From: an uncultured Pelagibacteraceae bacterium
Lineage (GTDB): Bacteria > Pseudomonadota > Alphaproteobacteria > Pelagibacterales > Pelagibacteraceae
Direction of reading: 5' to 3'
Length of the DNA stretch: 50,677 bases
Assembly (NCBI GenBank): GCA_902543405.1
Contig: CACBYC010000009.1
Span: forward strand, 1 to 50,677
A program made the position numbers and the translations under genes. Below the pieces are notes generated by a model, which ran no database searches, was not told where the DNA came from, and worked only from the letters and a program-made list of their open reading frames with translations. Within the stretch, counting starts at the first letter, position 1; each line of letters starts with the position of its first letter. Positions 1 through 8,523 of this stretch are shown here, piece after piece.

Positions 1-1040
1 TGAATAAAAATTTATTATCAAGATTAGATGAGGGTCCCGTTATATTCGCAGAGGGATATTTATTTGCGATGGAAAGGAGAGGATATCTTTCTGCAGGTCC
101 ATTTGTGCCAGAAGTAGTGCTAGAACATCCTGATGTAGTTACACAATTACATAGAGAATTTATTAGAGCTGGTTCAGATATTGTTCAAGCTTTCACCTAT
201 TATGGACATAGAGAGAAATTAAGAATTATTGGAAAAGAACATTTGCTAGAGCCGATGCAAAAAAATGCACTTAAAATTGCAAAGGATGCTGCGAAAGAAT
301 TTAAAGATTTAGATTTAATGGTTTGTGGAGATGTTGCTAATACAAATATTTTTGATCCAAAAGACAAAAACTCATTCAAAGAATGTCAAAAGATGTACGA
401 AGAGCAAGTGCTTTGGGCAAAAGAGGCAGGAGTTGACTTTGTAGTCGCAGAAACAATTAATTGGGTAGATGAAATGAAGATAGCTTTAAAAGCAATTAAG
501 GATGAAGGTTTGATTGCAGTTGCCAATTATGCAATACCTCGTGGTGATTTGACAAGAGATGGCCACACTGCTGAAGATGCATGTAAAATAATTGAAGATC
601 TTGGTGCTGATGTTGTTGGTTTGAATTGTTACAGAGGTCCAGAAATGACCATGAAACTTTTAAAAAAAATAAGAAAAAAAGTTTCCTGTCATGTTGCAGG
701 TCTTCCTGTTCCATATAGAACAACAGAGGAAGAACCAGGATTTTTGAATCAAACAGATCACGGATGTGACTGCATTCCTGGAGGAAATGCATTCCCTGTT
801 GCTCTAGATAATTTATATTGTAACAGATTTGAAATGGCTGAATTTGCAAAAGAATGTCTTAAAGAAAAAATTAATTTAATCGGTATTTGTTGTGGTGCTG
901 AAGCTCATCATGTTAGAGAAATGGCTGTTGCAGTTGGTAAAAAACCAATTGCCATGAAGTACATGCCAGATATGACTAAACATTTTCACCATGGGACAGA
1001 CAAGACATTGAAAGACGTCAATAAACAAATAAAATACTAA
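1..1040 (+). CDS. bhmT: Betaine-homocysteine S-methyltransferase-like protein (5' end cut by 1 base)
   Basis: Zn-dependent homocysteine S-methyltransferase, probably moving a methyl group from glycine betaine (or DMSP) to homocysteine to give methionine and dimethylglycine. The frame is open from the window edge: the first two bases, TG, look like the end of an ATG, so the protein would be about 346 residues rather than starting at the ATG at 69. In that numbering C210 (in GLNCYRG) and the pair C297-C298 (in GICCGAEAHH) match the three Zn cysteines of human BHMT (217, 299, 300), with nearly the same spacing. The DMGDH-like gene starts 1 base after the stop, so methyl transfer and dimethylglycine oxidation look co-transcribed. 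A different methyl donor, such as DMSP, cannot be excluded. Confidence 0.88.
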   Translation, partial: NKNLLSRLDEGPVIFAEGYLFAMERRGYLSAGPFVPEVVLEHPDVVTQLHREFIRAGSDIVQAFTYYGHREKLRIIGKEHLLEPMQKNALKIAKDAAKEFKDLDLMVCGDVANTNIFDPKDKNSFKECQKMYEEQVLWAKEAGVDFVVAETINWVDEMKIALKAIKDEGLIAVANYAIPRGDLTRDGHTAEDACKIIEDLGADVVGLNCYRGPEMTMKLLKKIRKKVSCHVAGLPVPYRTTEEEPGFLNQTDHGCDCIPGGNAFPVALDNLYCNRFEMAEFAKECLKEKINLIGICCGAEAHHVREMAVAVGKKPIAMKYMPDMTKHFHHGTDKTLKDVNKQIKY

Positions 1041-1041
1041 C

Positions 1042-3447
1042 ATGCAAAATCATGCAAAAGTAGTCATCATAGGTGGCGGCGTAGTAGGCTGTTCCATTCT
1101 TTATCATTTATCAAAGTTTGGTTTAAAAGATTGTATTCTTCTTGAAAGAAATGAACTCACATCTGGATCCTCTTGGCATGCAGCTGGAAATGTACATGTG
1201 ATTTCATCTGACCCAAATATTTCTAGAATGATGGCTTATACAATCGGATTGTACAAAGAAATTGAAAAAGAGTCTGGCCATTCAGTTGGATTCAAATCAA
1301 GTGGGGGATTTTATTTGGCTTCAAATGATGTTTGGGCTGATTATTTAAAAAGAGAGAGGTCTAAAGCAAGATATATGGGTCTTGACCAAGAGTTTGTTTC
1401 TTTAGAGGAAGTAAAAAAGAAAAATCCTTTAATTGATCCATCAAGATACCTTCTAGCATTGTGGGATCCAATTGATGGGGAAGTAGACCCATCAGGTGTG
1501 ACTTATGCTTTTGCTAAAGCAGCAAAAGTTCATGGTGGAAAATATTATACACATACAGTTGTAAAAGACACAAAACAAAAAGAGGATGGAAGTTGGGATG
1601 TGATAACTGACAAGGGCAATATAAAAGCTGAAATAGTTATTAACGCTGGAGGTTTATGGGCAAGAGAAGTTGGACAGCTTGCAGGAATTAATCTACCAGT
1701 TCAACCAATGGAGCATCATTACTTAATCACTGAAGCTATTCCAGAAATTGAAGCAATGGGTGATCAAAGAATTCCTATTGGAACTGATTTTGAAGGTAAC
1801 ATTTATTTTAGACAAGAAGGAAAGGGAATGCTTCTTGGAACTTATGAACCAAAATCAACACCATGGAAGGTTGAAGGAACACCTATGAATTTTGGTCATG
1901 AGTTATTAGAACCAAAACTAGATAATATTCAAGATAGATTAGCAATAGGTTTTGAAAGAATGCCAGCGTTAGAAAAGGCAGGAATTAAAAATATTGTAAA
2001 TGGGCCTTTTACTTTTGGACCTGATGGATCACCATTAATTGGTCCTGTTCCCGGAATGAAAAATTATTGGGTAGCAGTGGGTGTAATGGCTGGTTTTTGT
2101 CAAGGAGGAGGAGTTGGAAAATGTATTGCTGAATGGATAATTGACGGAGAACCATCAATAGATGTTTGGGCAATGGATGTTGCAAGATTTGGAGATTATG
2201 CATCACCTCAATACGGAACAATTAAATCTTCTGAAAATTATGAACGAAGATTTATTATGACATTTCCAAATGAAACTTTACCAAAAGGAAGAAAACAAAA
2301 AACAACAGCTCTTTATGATCGGTTTGTAGAACAAGGAGCGGTTATGGGAGACAGCTTTGGTTTAGAAAATGTTTTGTGGTTTGCAAATGATAAAAAAGAT
2401 GCATACGAAGAGCCAACTATAAAAAGATCTAGATCGCATAATTATGTCTCCAAAGAAGTTATTAATGTAAGAGAAAATGTTGGTTTTATTGAAGTTGCTA
2501 ATTTTTCAAAACATCAATTTAAAGGAAAAGATGCAAGAAAATTTTTAGATCATATTATGGCAGGTAAGCTTCCAAATCCTGGAAGAATATCGTTATCTCC
2601 AATGTTATCTTATAGAGGAAAATTATGTGGCGATCTTACAGTTTCATGCCTTGATGAAAACGAATTTATGGTTTTTGGTTCAGGTGCAGCTCAAGAAATG
2701 CATAGACGTTGGTTTGAAAGCCATTTAGATAAATTTAATGTTGAATATAAAAATAGATCAGATGAATTTCATGGAATATCTATAGCAGGACCTAATTCGA
2801 GAAAAGTTTTAGAAAAAATAGTTAGAGACGATGTATCTAATGAAAAATTTAGATTTAGAGACTCAAGAAGAATGTTTGTTGGAGGTGTTCCAGCAATTAT
2901 AAACCGAATTTCATTCACGGGTGAACTTGGTTATGAAATATATGTTGCACCACATTTCCAAATAAAACTTTATGAAGAGTTAATAGAGGCTGGAAAAGAA
3001 TTTGATATTAAACCTTTTGGTGGAAGAGCTTTAATGTCTATGAGATTAGAGAAAAACTGGGGTGCATGGACTTTAGATTATCGACCTGATTTTACTGCCA
3101 AAGAAGCTGGATTAGATAATTTTATTAATTGGAATAAAGAATTTATAGGCAAAGAAAAAGCTAAAATTGATAACAGTTCAAATAGATTGGTTCCTTTAAT
3201 TATTCAAACAAACGATATTGATGTCACAAACAATGAAGCTGTGATGAAAGGCGATAATAGCATTGGATATATAACCTCAGGTGGATTTGCTCATTTTGTA
3301 AATAAGAGTGTTGCTTTTTCATATATAGATCAAAAACATTTGTCATCCGAAGATGGAATACAAGTTGAAATTAACGGAGATTTATTCAATTGCTCAATCA
3401 TCAAAGAACCGCTTTATGATCCAAGTGGAGAAAAAATGAGAGGGTAA
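1042..3447 (+). CDS. Dimethylglycine/sarcosine dehydrogenase family flavoprotein, copy 1
   Basis: An 801-residue two-domain enzyme for oxidative N-demethylation of dimethylglycine or sarcosine. The N-terminal half is a DAO-type FAD domain with a Rossmann motif (IIGGGVVGCS, about residues 9-18). The motif SSWHAAG follows; its His46 is at the position where family members carry covalent FAD. The C-terminal half (about 400-800) is a GcvT-like folate-binding region, where the released one-carbon unit normally goes to tetrahydrofolate. The gene lies 1 nt after the BHMT gene and overlaps the next gene by 1 nt. The context favours dimethylglycine as substrate, but sarcosine is possible. Two paralogues lie at 10261 and 23586. 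Confidence 0.87.
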   Translation: MQNHAKVVIIGGGVVGCSILYHLSKFGLKDCILLERNELTSGSSWHAAGNVHVISSDPNISRMMAYTIGLYKEIEKESGHSVGFKSSGGFYLASNDVWADYLKRERSKARYMGLDQEFVSLEEVKKKNPLIDPSRYLLALWDPIDGEVDPSGVTYAFAKAAKVHGGKYYTHTVVKDTKQKEDGSWDVITDKGNIKAEIVINAGGLWAREVGQLAGINLPVQPMEHHYLITEAIPEIEAMGDQRIPIGTDFEGNIYFRQEGKGMLLGTYEPKSTPWKVEGTPMNFGHELLEPKLDNIQDRLAIGFERMPALEKAGIKNIVNGPFTFGPDGSPLIGPVPGMKNYWVAVGVMAGFCQGGGVGKCIAEWIIDGEPSIDVWAMDVARFGDYASPQYGTIKSSENYERRFIMTFPNETLPKGRKQKTTALYDRFVEQGAVMGDSFGLENVLWFANDKKDAYEEPTIKRSRSHNYVSKEVINVRENVGFIEVANFSKHQFKGKDARKFLDHIMAGKLPNPGRISLSPMLSYRGKLCGDLTVSCLDENEFMVFGSGAAQEMHRRWFESHLDKFNVEYKNRSDEFHGISIAGPNSRKVLEKIVRDDVSNEKFRFRDSRRMFVGGVPAIINRISFTGELGYEIYVAPHFQIKLYEELIEAGKEFDIKPFGGRALMSMRLEKNWGAWTLDYRPDFTAKEAGLDNFINWNKEFIGKEKAKIDNSSNRLVPLIIQTNDIDVTNNEAVMKGDNSIGYITSGGFAHFVNKSVAFSYIDQKHLSSEDGIQVEINGDLFNCSIIKEPLYDPSGEKMRG

Positions 3448-4076
3448 TGGCCCAAAAAGATGTAGGTAACAAAGTTCCAATTTATAAACTAAAAGAAACA
3501 AAAGAGGTGATGGATTTTTATGACGAATGGGGTTTGGATAATAAATATGATAAAGATATGGTTGAATGGAATTATACTGGCCCAAAGGAAACAGCAGAAG
3601 TTTTCAATAAACATCAAAAAGAAAAAGATATTAATATTTATGATGCTGGATGTGGAACTGGATTGGTTGGTGTAGAATTGAAAAAGTATGGTTTCACTAA
3701 TTTTTTTGGTGCCGATCTATCCCAAAAACTTTTAGATTTGGTTCCAAATAACCTTTATAAAAAATTAGATAAAGTAGATTTAAATAAACCAATCAAGGAA
3801 AAGGATGATCAATATGATGCTTTAATGTGTGTGGGCACATTTACTTTTGGACATGTAAAACCACCTGCATTAGATGAGTTTATTAGAATTACTAAAAATA
3901 AAGGTCTAATTTGTTTCACTATTAACGAGGGAATATATGAGGAATATGGATTTGATAAAAAAATCAAACAATTAAAAAATGAAAATAAATGGAAAGAAAT
4001 AGAGTTTTTTAAATCTGATTATATTGCTAGTAAAGATGTAAATGCATGGCTTGGTCTATATGAAGTGACAAAATAA
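3447..4076 (+). CDS. Class I SAM-dependent methyltransferase (METTL27-like)
   Basis: A 209-residue Rossmann-fold methyltransferase. Motif I, DAGCGTG, sits at residues 66-72 and is followed by GLVGVELKKYGF and an acidic strand end (GADLS, about 88-92), as in the METTL27/WBSCR27-type group. The start ATG overlaps the stop of the upstream dehydrogenase by 1 base, and the Rieske gene begins 1 base after its stop, so it belongs to the same transcript. The substrate is unknown. A small-molecule or amine substrate would fit the operon, but nothing in the sequence fixes it. Confidence 0.75.
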   Translation: MAQKDVGNKVPIYKLKETKEVMDFYDEWGLDNKYDKDMVEWNYTGPKETAEVFNKHQKEKDINIYDAGCGTGLVGVELKKYGFTNFFGADLSQKLLDLVPNNLYKKLDKVDLNKPIKEKDDQYDALMCVGTFTFGHVKPPALDEFIRITKNKGLICFTINEGIYEEYGFDKKIKQLKNENKWKEIEFFKSDYIASKDVNAWLGLYEVTK

Positions 4077-4077
4077 A

Positions 4078-5253
4078 ATGTCAGCAATTTATAAAATTAT
4101 AGATAAAAAAAAATTAGATATAGTTAAGAAACCAATTTCAAAAGCACATGGACTCCCCAACGAATGTTATACAAGTAAAGATTATACTTTAATAGAAAGA
4201 GAGAAAATATTTGAAAATAAATGGACTGTAATAGGAGTAGCAAGTTCTTTGCCAAATATCGGCGATGTAAAACCATTTAACTTGTTAGGACTGCCATTAT
4301 TTTTAGTAAGGAATAAAAAAGATCAGATAAAAGTTTTTCATAACGTCTGTAGTCATAGAGGAGTAAAGCTAGTAAACAAAAAAGGCAATATTAGAAATGT
4401 AATCAGATGTCCTTATCATTCATGGTCATACACATCAGATGGAAAGCTAATTGCAACACCTCATATAGGTGGGATGAACCAACATAGTAGCCCAAAATTT
4501 AAAAAAAATAAAAACAATTTAAAAGAAATAAGATCATGTGTTTGGTTAGATTTAATTTTTATTAATATTAGTAACAACGAAATTCCATTTGAAAAATATA
4601 TTAAACCCTTAAGTGATAGGTGGGCTAAATTTTGGAAAAAAAAAGATAGAAAATTAATTAATCATGCAAATGATTTTGGTTATTTTAAAATAAATGCAAA
4701 ATGTAATTGGAAATTTGCAATTGAAAATTATTGTGAAAGTTATCATTTGCCATGGGTTCATCCAGGTTTAAATTCTTATTCAAAAATTGAAGATCACTAT
4801 CATATTCAAGGATTACCAAACCGCTTTGCAGGCCAAGGCACAGTTGTTTACAATCCAAAATTTAAAGGTAAGAAAAAATTTCCTTGCTTTCCTAACTGGC
4901 CCAAAGAAAAAGAAAATATTGCAGAGTATGTAGCTTTGTTTCCCAATGTTATGTTAGGTATACATAAAGATCATTTCTACGCATATTGGTTAGAACCCAT
5001 TAGTCATAAAAAAACTTTAGAGCACATGGAAATATATTATGTAGGTGAAAAAGCTGCAAAATCATTAGAATTTAAATCATTAAGAAAACAAAATCATAAA
5101 TTGTGGGAAGATATTCAAAAAGAAGATGTTGGTATAATTCAAAGAATGCAATTAGGCCGCAACTCACATGCATATAATGGTGGAAATTTTTCTCCTGATA
5201 TGGATAATCCAACACATCAATTTCACAAGTGGGTGGCAACTCACATTGTGTAG
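4078..5253 (+). CDS. Rieske non-haem iron oxygenase, alpha subunit (quaternary-amine type)
   Basis: A 391-residue ring-hydroxylating-oxygenase-type alpha subunit. The Rieske [2Fe-2S] ligands are C91-x-H93 and C111-x2-H114 (motifs CSHRG and CPYHSW). The mononuclear iron site has H223 and H228 in SYHLPWVHP. The bridging position two residues before H223 is Glu220 rather than Asp, a feature known in quaternary-amine oxygenases such as carnitine monooxygenase CntA. Together with BHMT and DMGDH neighbours, this suggests demethylation or cleavage of a betaine-like compound, comparable to GbcA. No reductase partner is in the window, so electrons must come from elsewhere. The exact substrate is inferred only. 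Confidence 0.82.
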   Translation: MSAIYKIIDKKKLDIVKKPISKAHGLPNECYTSKDYTLIEREKIFENKWTVIGVASSLPNIGDVKPFNLLGLPLFLVRNKKDQIKVFHNVCSHRGVKLVNKKGNIRNVIRCPYHSWSYTSDGKLIATPHIGGMNQHSSPKFKKNKNNLKEIRSCVWLDLIFINISNNEIPFEKYIKPLSDRWAKFWKKKDRKLINHANDFGYFKINAKCNWKFAIENYCESYHLPWVHPGLNSYSKIEDHYHIQGLPNRFAGQGTVVYNPKFKGKKKFPCFPNWPKEKENIAEYVALFPNVMLGIHKDHFYAYWLEPISHKKTLEHMEIYYVGEKAAKSLEFKSLRKQNHKLWEDIQKEDVGIIQRMQLGRNSHAYNGGNFSPDMDNPTHQFHKWVATHIV

Positions 5254-5267
5254 AAAGTGCGAAATAT

Positions 5268-5708
5268 ATGTACAGACCTTTACCAGATGCATTAACAATA
5301 AAAAGTTCACCAATCGAAGGTTTGGGATTATTCGCAACCAAAGAAATTAAAGCTAATACTTTTATCGGAATTACTCACATAAGAGATGAGCAGTTTGAAA
5401 ATAAATATATAAGAACTCCATTAGGTGGTTTTTATAATCATTCTGACAATCCTACAGTTCAAAGAATGGTATCAAATATTTTACCTACATTAAGATTTGG
5501 TGATCCAATTGATCCTACCGCAAAAGCAAAAAAATTTAACGAAAATGATGATAATTTAGAAAACATGTATTATAATTTAAGAGAGAAACCAGACGCAAAA
5601 TATTTTTTTATGGTTTCAATAAAAGATTTGAAACCAGGAGATGAGCTTTGTGCAAATTATAATTTATACACCTATCCAAAAACAGGAGTTGGTGTACAGA
5701 TGTTATAG
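5268..5708 (+). CDS. Stand-alone SET-domain protein
   Basis: A protein of about 146 residues made almost entirely of a SET domain. GLGLFATKEIK is near the N-terminus, NHSDNPT in the middle and GDELCANYN near the C-terminus. These correspond to the SAM- and Lys-binding motifs of SET lysine methyltransferases (G-x-G, NH-S, and the ELxxxY pseudoknot segment). I chose the ATG at 5268, 14 nt past the Rieske stop; an in-frame GTG at 5229 would overlap the oxygenase by 25 nt and adds residues unlike SET proteins. It ends 2 nt before the DddP-type gene. The target protein is unknown; stand-alone bacterial SET proteins are known but seldom assigned. Confidence 0.8.
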   Translation: MYRPLPDALTIKSSPIEGLGLFATKEIKANTFIGITHIRDEQFENKYIRTPLGGFYNHSDNPTVQRMVSNILPTLRFGDPIDPTAKAKKFNENDDNLENMYYNLREKPDAKYFFMVSIKDLKPGDELCANYNLYTYPKTGVGVQML

Positions 5709-5710
5709 AG

Positions 5711-6946
5711 ATGAAGTTTAACAGAAAAATTCTTTCAGAAAACCAACCAATTAAGAAATATATTTCAAAAAAAAGATTAAGAGAAGATGAAATAGATTTT
5801 GACGAACTTAGATCTTATAGACTTGACAGATTAAGAAATGAATTAAAGAAAAATAATATAGAGGCATGTATTTTATTTGATCCAGTAAATGTAAGGTATG
5901 CATTAGATACTGTGAATATGAGTGTTTATAATATGCATAATCTTACAAGATATTGTTTTATCTCTGTTGATGGTCCAACAATATTATATGAATATTTTAA
6001 CTGTGAAATATTATCTAAAGGTCTCAATTTAATAGATGAAATAAGACCAGCAATTACTTGGGATTATTTTAGCAATGGTGACCAATCAGAGTTGCAACTT
6101 AAAAAATGGGTCAATGAAGTAAATGATTTATCTAACTCTTATTTTAAAAGTAAAAAAATCGCAATTGATGTAATCAATGGTCCAGCCGTAAATGAGCTTA
6201 ATAAAAAAGGAATTCAAGTTTTAGAAGCGAAAAAAATACTTGAACAGGCTAGAGTTATTAAATCGTCTGAAGAAATTAAATGCATGCGAGCAGCTTTAGA
6301 TGTTGCTGATATTGGAATAATTAAAATGAGAGATTATTTGAAATCAGGAATTACTGAAGATGAGTTATGGTCGATTTTACATAAAACGAACATTGAAAAT
6401 GGTGGAGAGTGGATAGAGTGTAGAATATTATCTTCAGGCTCTAGAACCAATCCTTGGATGCAAGAAAGTAGTAATAAGATTATTCAAGATGGTGAGATCG
6501 TATCCTTTGATACAGATATGGTAGGCCCTTATGGATATTGTGCAGATATTTCTAGAGCTTTTGTTTGTGGAAATAAATTTAATGAACATCAAAAAAAAAT
6601 TTATTCAACAGCAGTTGAGCAGATTGACTATAATTCAAGATTAATTAAAGATGGAGTATCATTTAGAGAATTTACTGAAAAGGCATGGATACTTCCTGAA
6701 AAATATTACGGAAATAGATATTCAGTCATGCTTCATGGAATAGGTTTATGTGATGAGTGGCCAGCAATTAGATATCCGACTGATGGTGGAGAAAGAAGCG
6801 GTATATTTCAAAAAAATATGACACTTACCCTAGAAAGTTATATCGGCGAAGTTGGAGGTCATGAGGGAGTGAAATTAGAACAACAATATTTAGTTGGCGA
6901 AAATGGATTAGAATTAATGTCTCATCATCCTTTAGAACAAATTTAA
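5711..6946 (+). CDS. dddP: DMSP lyase of the DddP type (M24 metallopeptidase fold)
   Basis: Likely cleaves dimethylsulfoniopropionate to dimethyl sulfide and acrylate. The 411-residue protein has the creatinase/M24 pita-bread fold, but its key residues follow DddP rather than a peptidase. D267-T-D269, D279, H342, E375 and E390 match the six metal ligands reported for Ruegeria DddP (D295, D297, D307, H371, E406, E421) with almost identical spacing. D348, six residues after H342, matches the catalytic D377. The signature blocks are FDTDMVGPYGYCADISR and ESYIGEVGGHEGVKLE. It lies 2 nt after the SET gene and overlaps the kinase gene by 1 nt. The remaining alternative is a related M24 lyase or hydrolase with another substrate. 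Confidence 0.85.
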   Translation: MKFNRKILSENQPIKKYISKKRLREDEIDFDELRSYRLDRLRNELKKNNIEACILFDPVNVRYALDTVNMSVYNMHNLTRYCFISVDGPTILYEYFNCEILSKGLNLIDEIRPAITWDYFSNGDQSELQLKKWVNEVNDLSNSYFKSKKIAIDVINGPAVNELNKKGIQVLEAKKILEQARVIKSSEEIKCMRAALDVADIGIIKMRDYLKSGITEDELWSILHKTNIENGGEWIECRILSSGSRTNPWMQESSNKIIQDGEIVSFDTDMVGPYGYCADISRAFVCGNKFNEHQKKIYSTAVEQIDYNSRLIKDGVSFREFTEKAWILPEKYYGNRYSVMLHGIGLCDEWPAIRYPTDGGERSGIFQKNMTLTLESYIGEVGGHEGVKLEQQYLVGENGLELMSHHPLEQI

Positions 6947-7353
6947 TGAAAATAGTTTTAATTATGGGTTTGCCTGGGGCTGGCAAAACAACATTGGCAG
7001 AAGAACTTGCTCCAAAACTGAATGCAAAAAGATTAAATGCTGACGAAGTTAGAAAAGAAGCAAATGATTGGGATTTTTCTGAGGAGGGTAGAAAAAGACA
7101 AGCTAAAAGAATGGCAGACTTTGCTTTAAAGCTGAAAAATCAAGGAAATTATGTTGTGGCAGATTTTATTTGCCCAACTCCAGAAGCAAGAAGTTTATTC
7201 CCTGCAGATTTTGTTATTTGGGTAGACACGATTAAAGAAGGAAGGTTTGACGATACTAATCAAATGTTTGTCAAACCAGAAAAATATGATTTTCATGTAA
7301 CTACTCAAGATGCTAGTGTTTGGGCGGATAAAATAATAAAGGAGATATCATAA
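6946..7353 (+). CDS. P-loop kinase, adenylylsulfate-kinase-like
   Basis: A 135-residue P-loop protein with a Walker A motif at residues 8-16 (GLPGAGKTT). A NADEVR segment and a VADFICPTPEAR segment follow, resembling the APS kinase (CysC) fold, where the equivalent stretch contacts adenylylsulfate. It is shorter than a typical CysC of about 180-200 residues, so the substrate may differ. Start and stop overlap both neighbours by 1 nt, including the nucleotidyltransferase downstream, so the two probably work together. Sulfonucleotide chemistry is possible but not shown by the sequence. Confidence 0.72.
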   Translation: MKIVLIMGLPGAGKTTLAEELAPKLNAKRLNADEVRKEANDWDFSEEGRKRQAKRMADFALKLKNQGNYVVADFICPTPEARSLFPADFVIWVDTIKEGRFDDTNQMFVKPEKYDFHVTTQDASVWADKIIKEIS

Positions 7354-7727
7354 TGAGTTATGAATGGGATAATAAAAAACCAACAGCACAAATGCTTGGA
7401 AGATGGCAGCCATTTCATGAGGGTCACTATACTTTATTTAAAGAGATCATCAAAAAGACCGGTCAAGTGTGTATTCAAATAAGAGACGTTCAAGGAGTTG
7501 ATGACAATCCATTCGACTTTGAAACGGTAAAAAAAAATATTGAAAATAAATTAAATCCTGAATTTGAAGGAAGATTTAAAATAATGATGGTGCCAAATAT
7601 TACAAATATTTGTTATGGGAGAGGAGTTGGTTACAAAATTGAGGAGATAGTGTTGTCTGAAGAAATACAAAAAATTTCTGCCACAAAAATTAGAGCTAAA
7701 ATGCGTGAAGATGGTGAGTTAAAATAA
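7353..7727 (+). CDS. Cytidylyltransferase-like nucleotidyltransferase
   Basis: A 124-residue protein of the HxGH nucleotidyltransferase superfamily. GRWQPFHEGH (residues 16-25) carries the HxGH nucleotide-binding motif. ISATKIR (108-114) is the C-terminal counterpart of the ISxTxIR motif that closes the active site. The family includes NMN adenylyltransferase, pantetheine-phosphate adenylyltransferase and ATP sulfurylase, and the GRxQPFHxGH form is closest to NadM/NadR-type enzymes. It is coupled by a 1-nt overlap to the APS-kinase-like gene, so the pair may activate and phosphorylate one small molecule. The substrate is unknown. Confidence 0.72.
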   Translation: MSYEWDNKKPTAQMLGRWQPFHEGHYTLFKEIIKKTGQVCIQIRDVQGVDDNPFDFETVKKNIENKLNPEFEGRFKIMMVPNITNICYGRGVGYKIEEIVLSEEIQKISATKIRAKMREDGELK

Positions 7728-7734
7728 TTACAAT

Positions 7735-8508
7735 ATGAATGTAAAAACAAAAAAATTAGGAAACGGAATTACAAATATAATAATTAATGATCCTAAAACT
7801 TATAATTCACTTTCATTTAAAACTTTAAGGGATCTTTTGAATACTTTTACTCGATTAGATAAGGATGATAATACAAGAGTAATAATATTAGAGGGATCAG
7901 GTAAAGGATTCAGCGCCGGCCATAATCTTAAAGAGGTTGGTGGAATTAAAAATAGATTAAATCACTTAAAATTATTTAATCTTTGCTCAAAATTAATGAT
8001 GAAAATTGTTGAAGGAAAGAAGCCTGTTATTGCAAAAGTACATGGTGCAGCTTATGCAGCTGGATGTCAGTTAGCCGCAAGTTGTGACCTTGCTTACAGT
8101 ACAACAAATGCCACCTTTGCAACACCAGGAGTAAATATAGGACTTTTCTGCAGTACTCCGATGGTTGCTGTGAGTAGAAAAGTAACTCGTAAAATCATGA
8201 TGAAGATGCTTTTAACTGGAGAGCCAATAAATGCTAAATATGCAAAAGATATTGGTTTAATTAATGATTGTTTTTCAAGCAAAAAACTTAATTCAGAAGT
8301 TTTAAAAATTGCAAAAACCATTTCTTCAAAATCAAATTTAACAATTAAAATTGGTAAGCAAGCTTTCTATAAACAATTAGAAATGCCATTAGGAGATGCA
8401 TACAAATTTACAAGTAAAATGATGACTTTGAATATGGCTTCACAAGATGCAAAGGAAGGAATATCAGCTTTCTTACAAAAAAGAAAACCTAACTGGAAAA
8501 ATAAATAA
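7735..8508 (+). CDS. Enoyl-CoA hydratase/isomerase family protein (ECHDC3-like)
   Basis: A 257-residue crotonase-fold protein. The oxyanion-hole segments FSAGHNLKE and HGAAYAAGCQLAASCDL are present. At the usual catalytic Glu region it reads NIGLFCSTP, and the C-terminus reads EGISAFLQKRKPNW; both match ECHDC3-type proteins rather than classical hydratases. A simple syn-hydratase role is therefore doubtful, although a CoA-thioester substrate is likely. Its position shortly after the DMSP lyase raises the idea of handling an acryloyl- or methylthio-CoA product, but the sequence does not prove this. Confidence 0.8.
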   Translation: MNVKTKKLGNGITNIIINDPKTYNSLSFKTLRDLLNTFTRLDKDDNTRVIILEGSGKGFSAGHNLKEVGGIKNRLNHLKLFNLCSKLMMKIVEGKKPVIAKVHGAAYAAGCQLAASCDLAYSTTNATFATPGVNIGLFCSTPMVAVSRKVTRKIMMKMLLTGEPINAKYAKDIGLINDCFSSKKLNSEVLKIAKTISSKSNLTIKIGKQAFYKQLEMPLGDAYKFTSKMMTLNMASQDAKEGISAFLQKRKPNWKNK

Positions 8509-8523
8509 TAATTAATTTTAATT

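Noticed and set aside
496-849. 117-residue minus-strand open frame inside the BHMT gene
   Set aside because: Low-complexity (Gln/His/Leu-rich) translation with no domain; it is antisense to the Zn-cysteine region of a clear gene.
2200-3447. GcvT-like half of the DMGDH copy 1 as a separate DMSP demethylase (DmdA)
   Set aside because: It is continuous with the FAD domain in one frame and shows no separate start; DmdA is a free-standing protein of about 370 residues.
5229-5267. GTG start extending the SET protein 13 residues into the Rieske gene
   Set aside because: The extra residues (MGGNSHCVESAKY) do not resemble SET proteins, and the ATG at 5268 gives a normal domain start.
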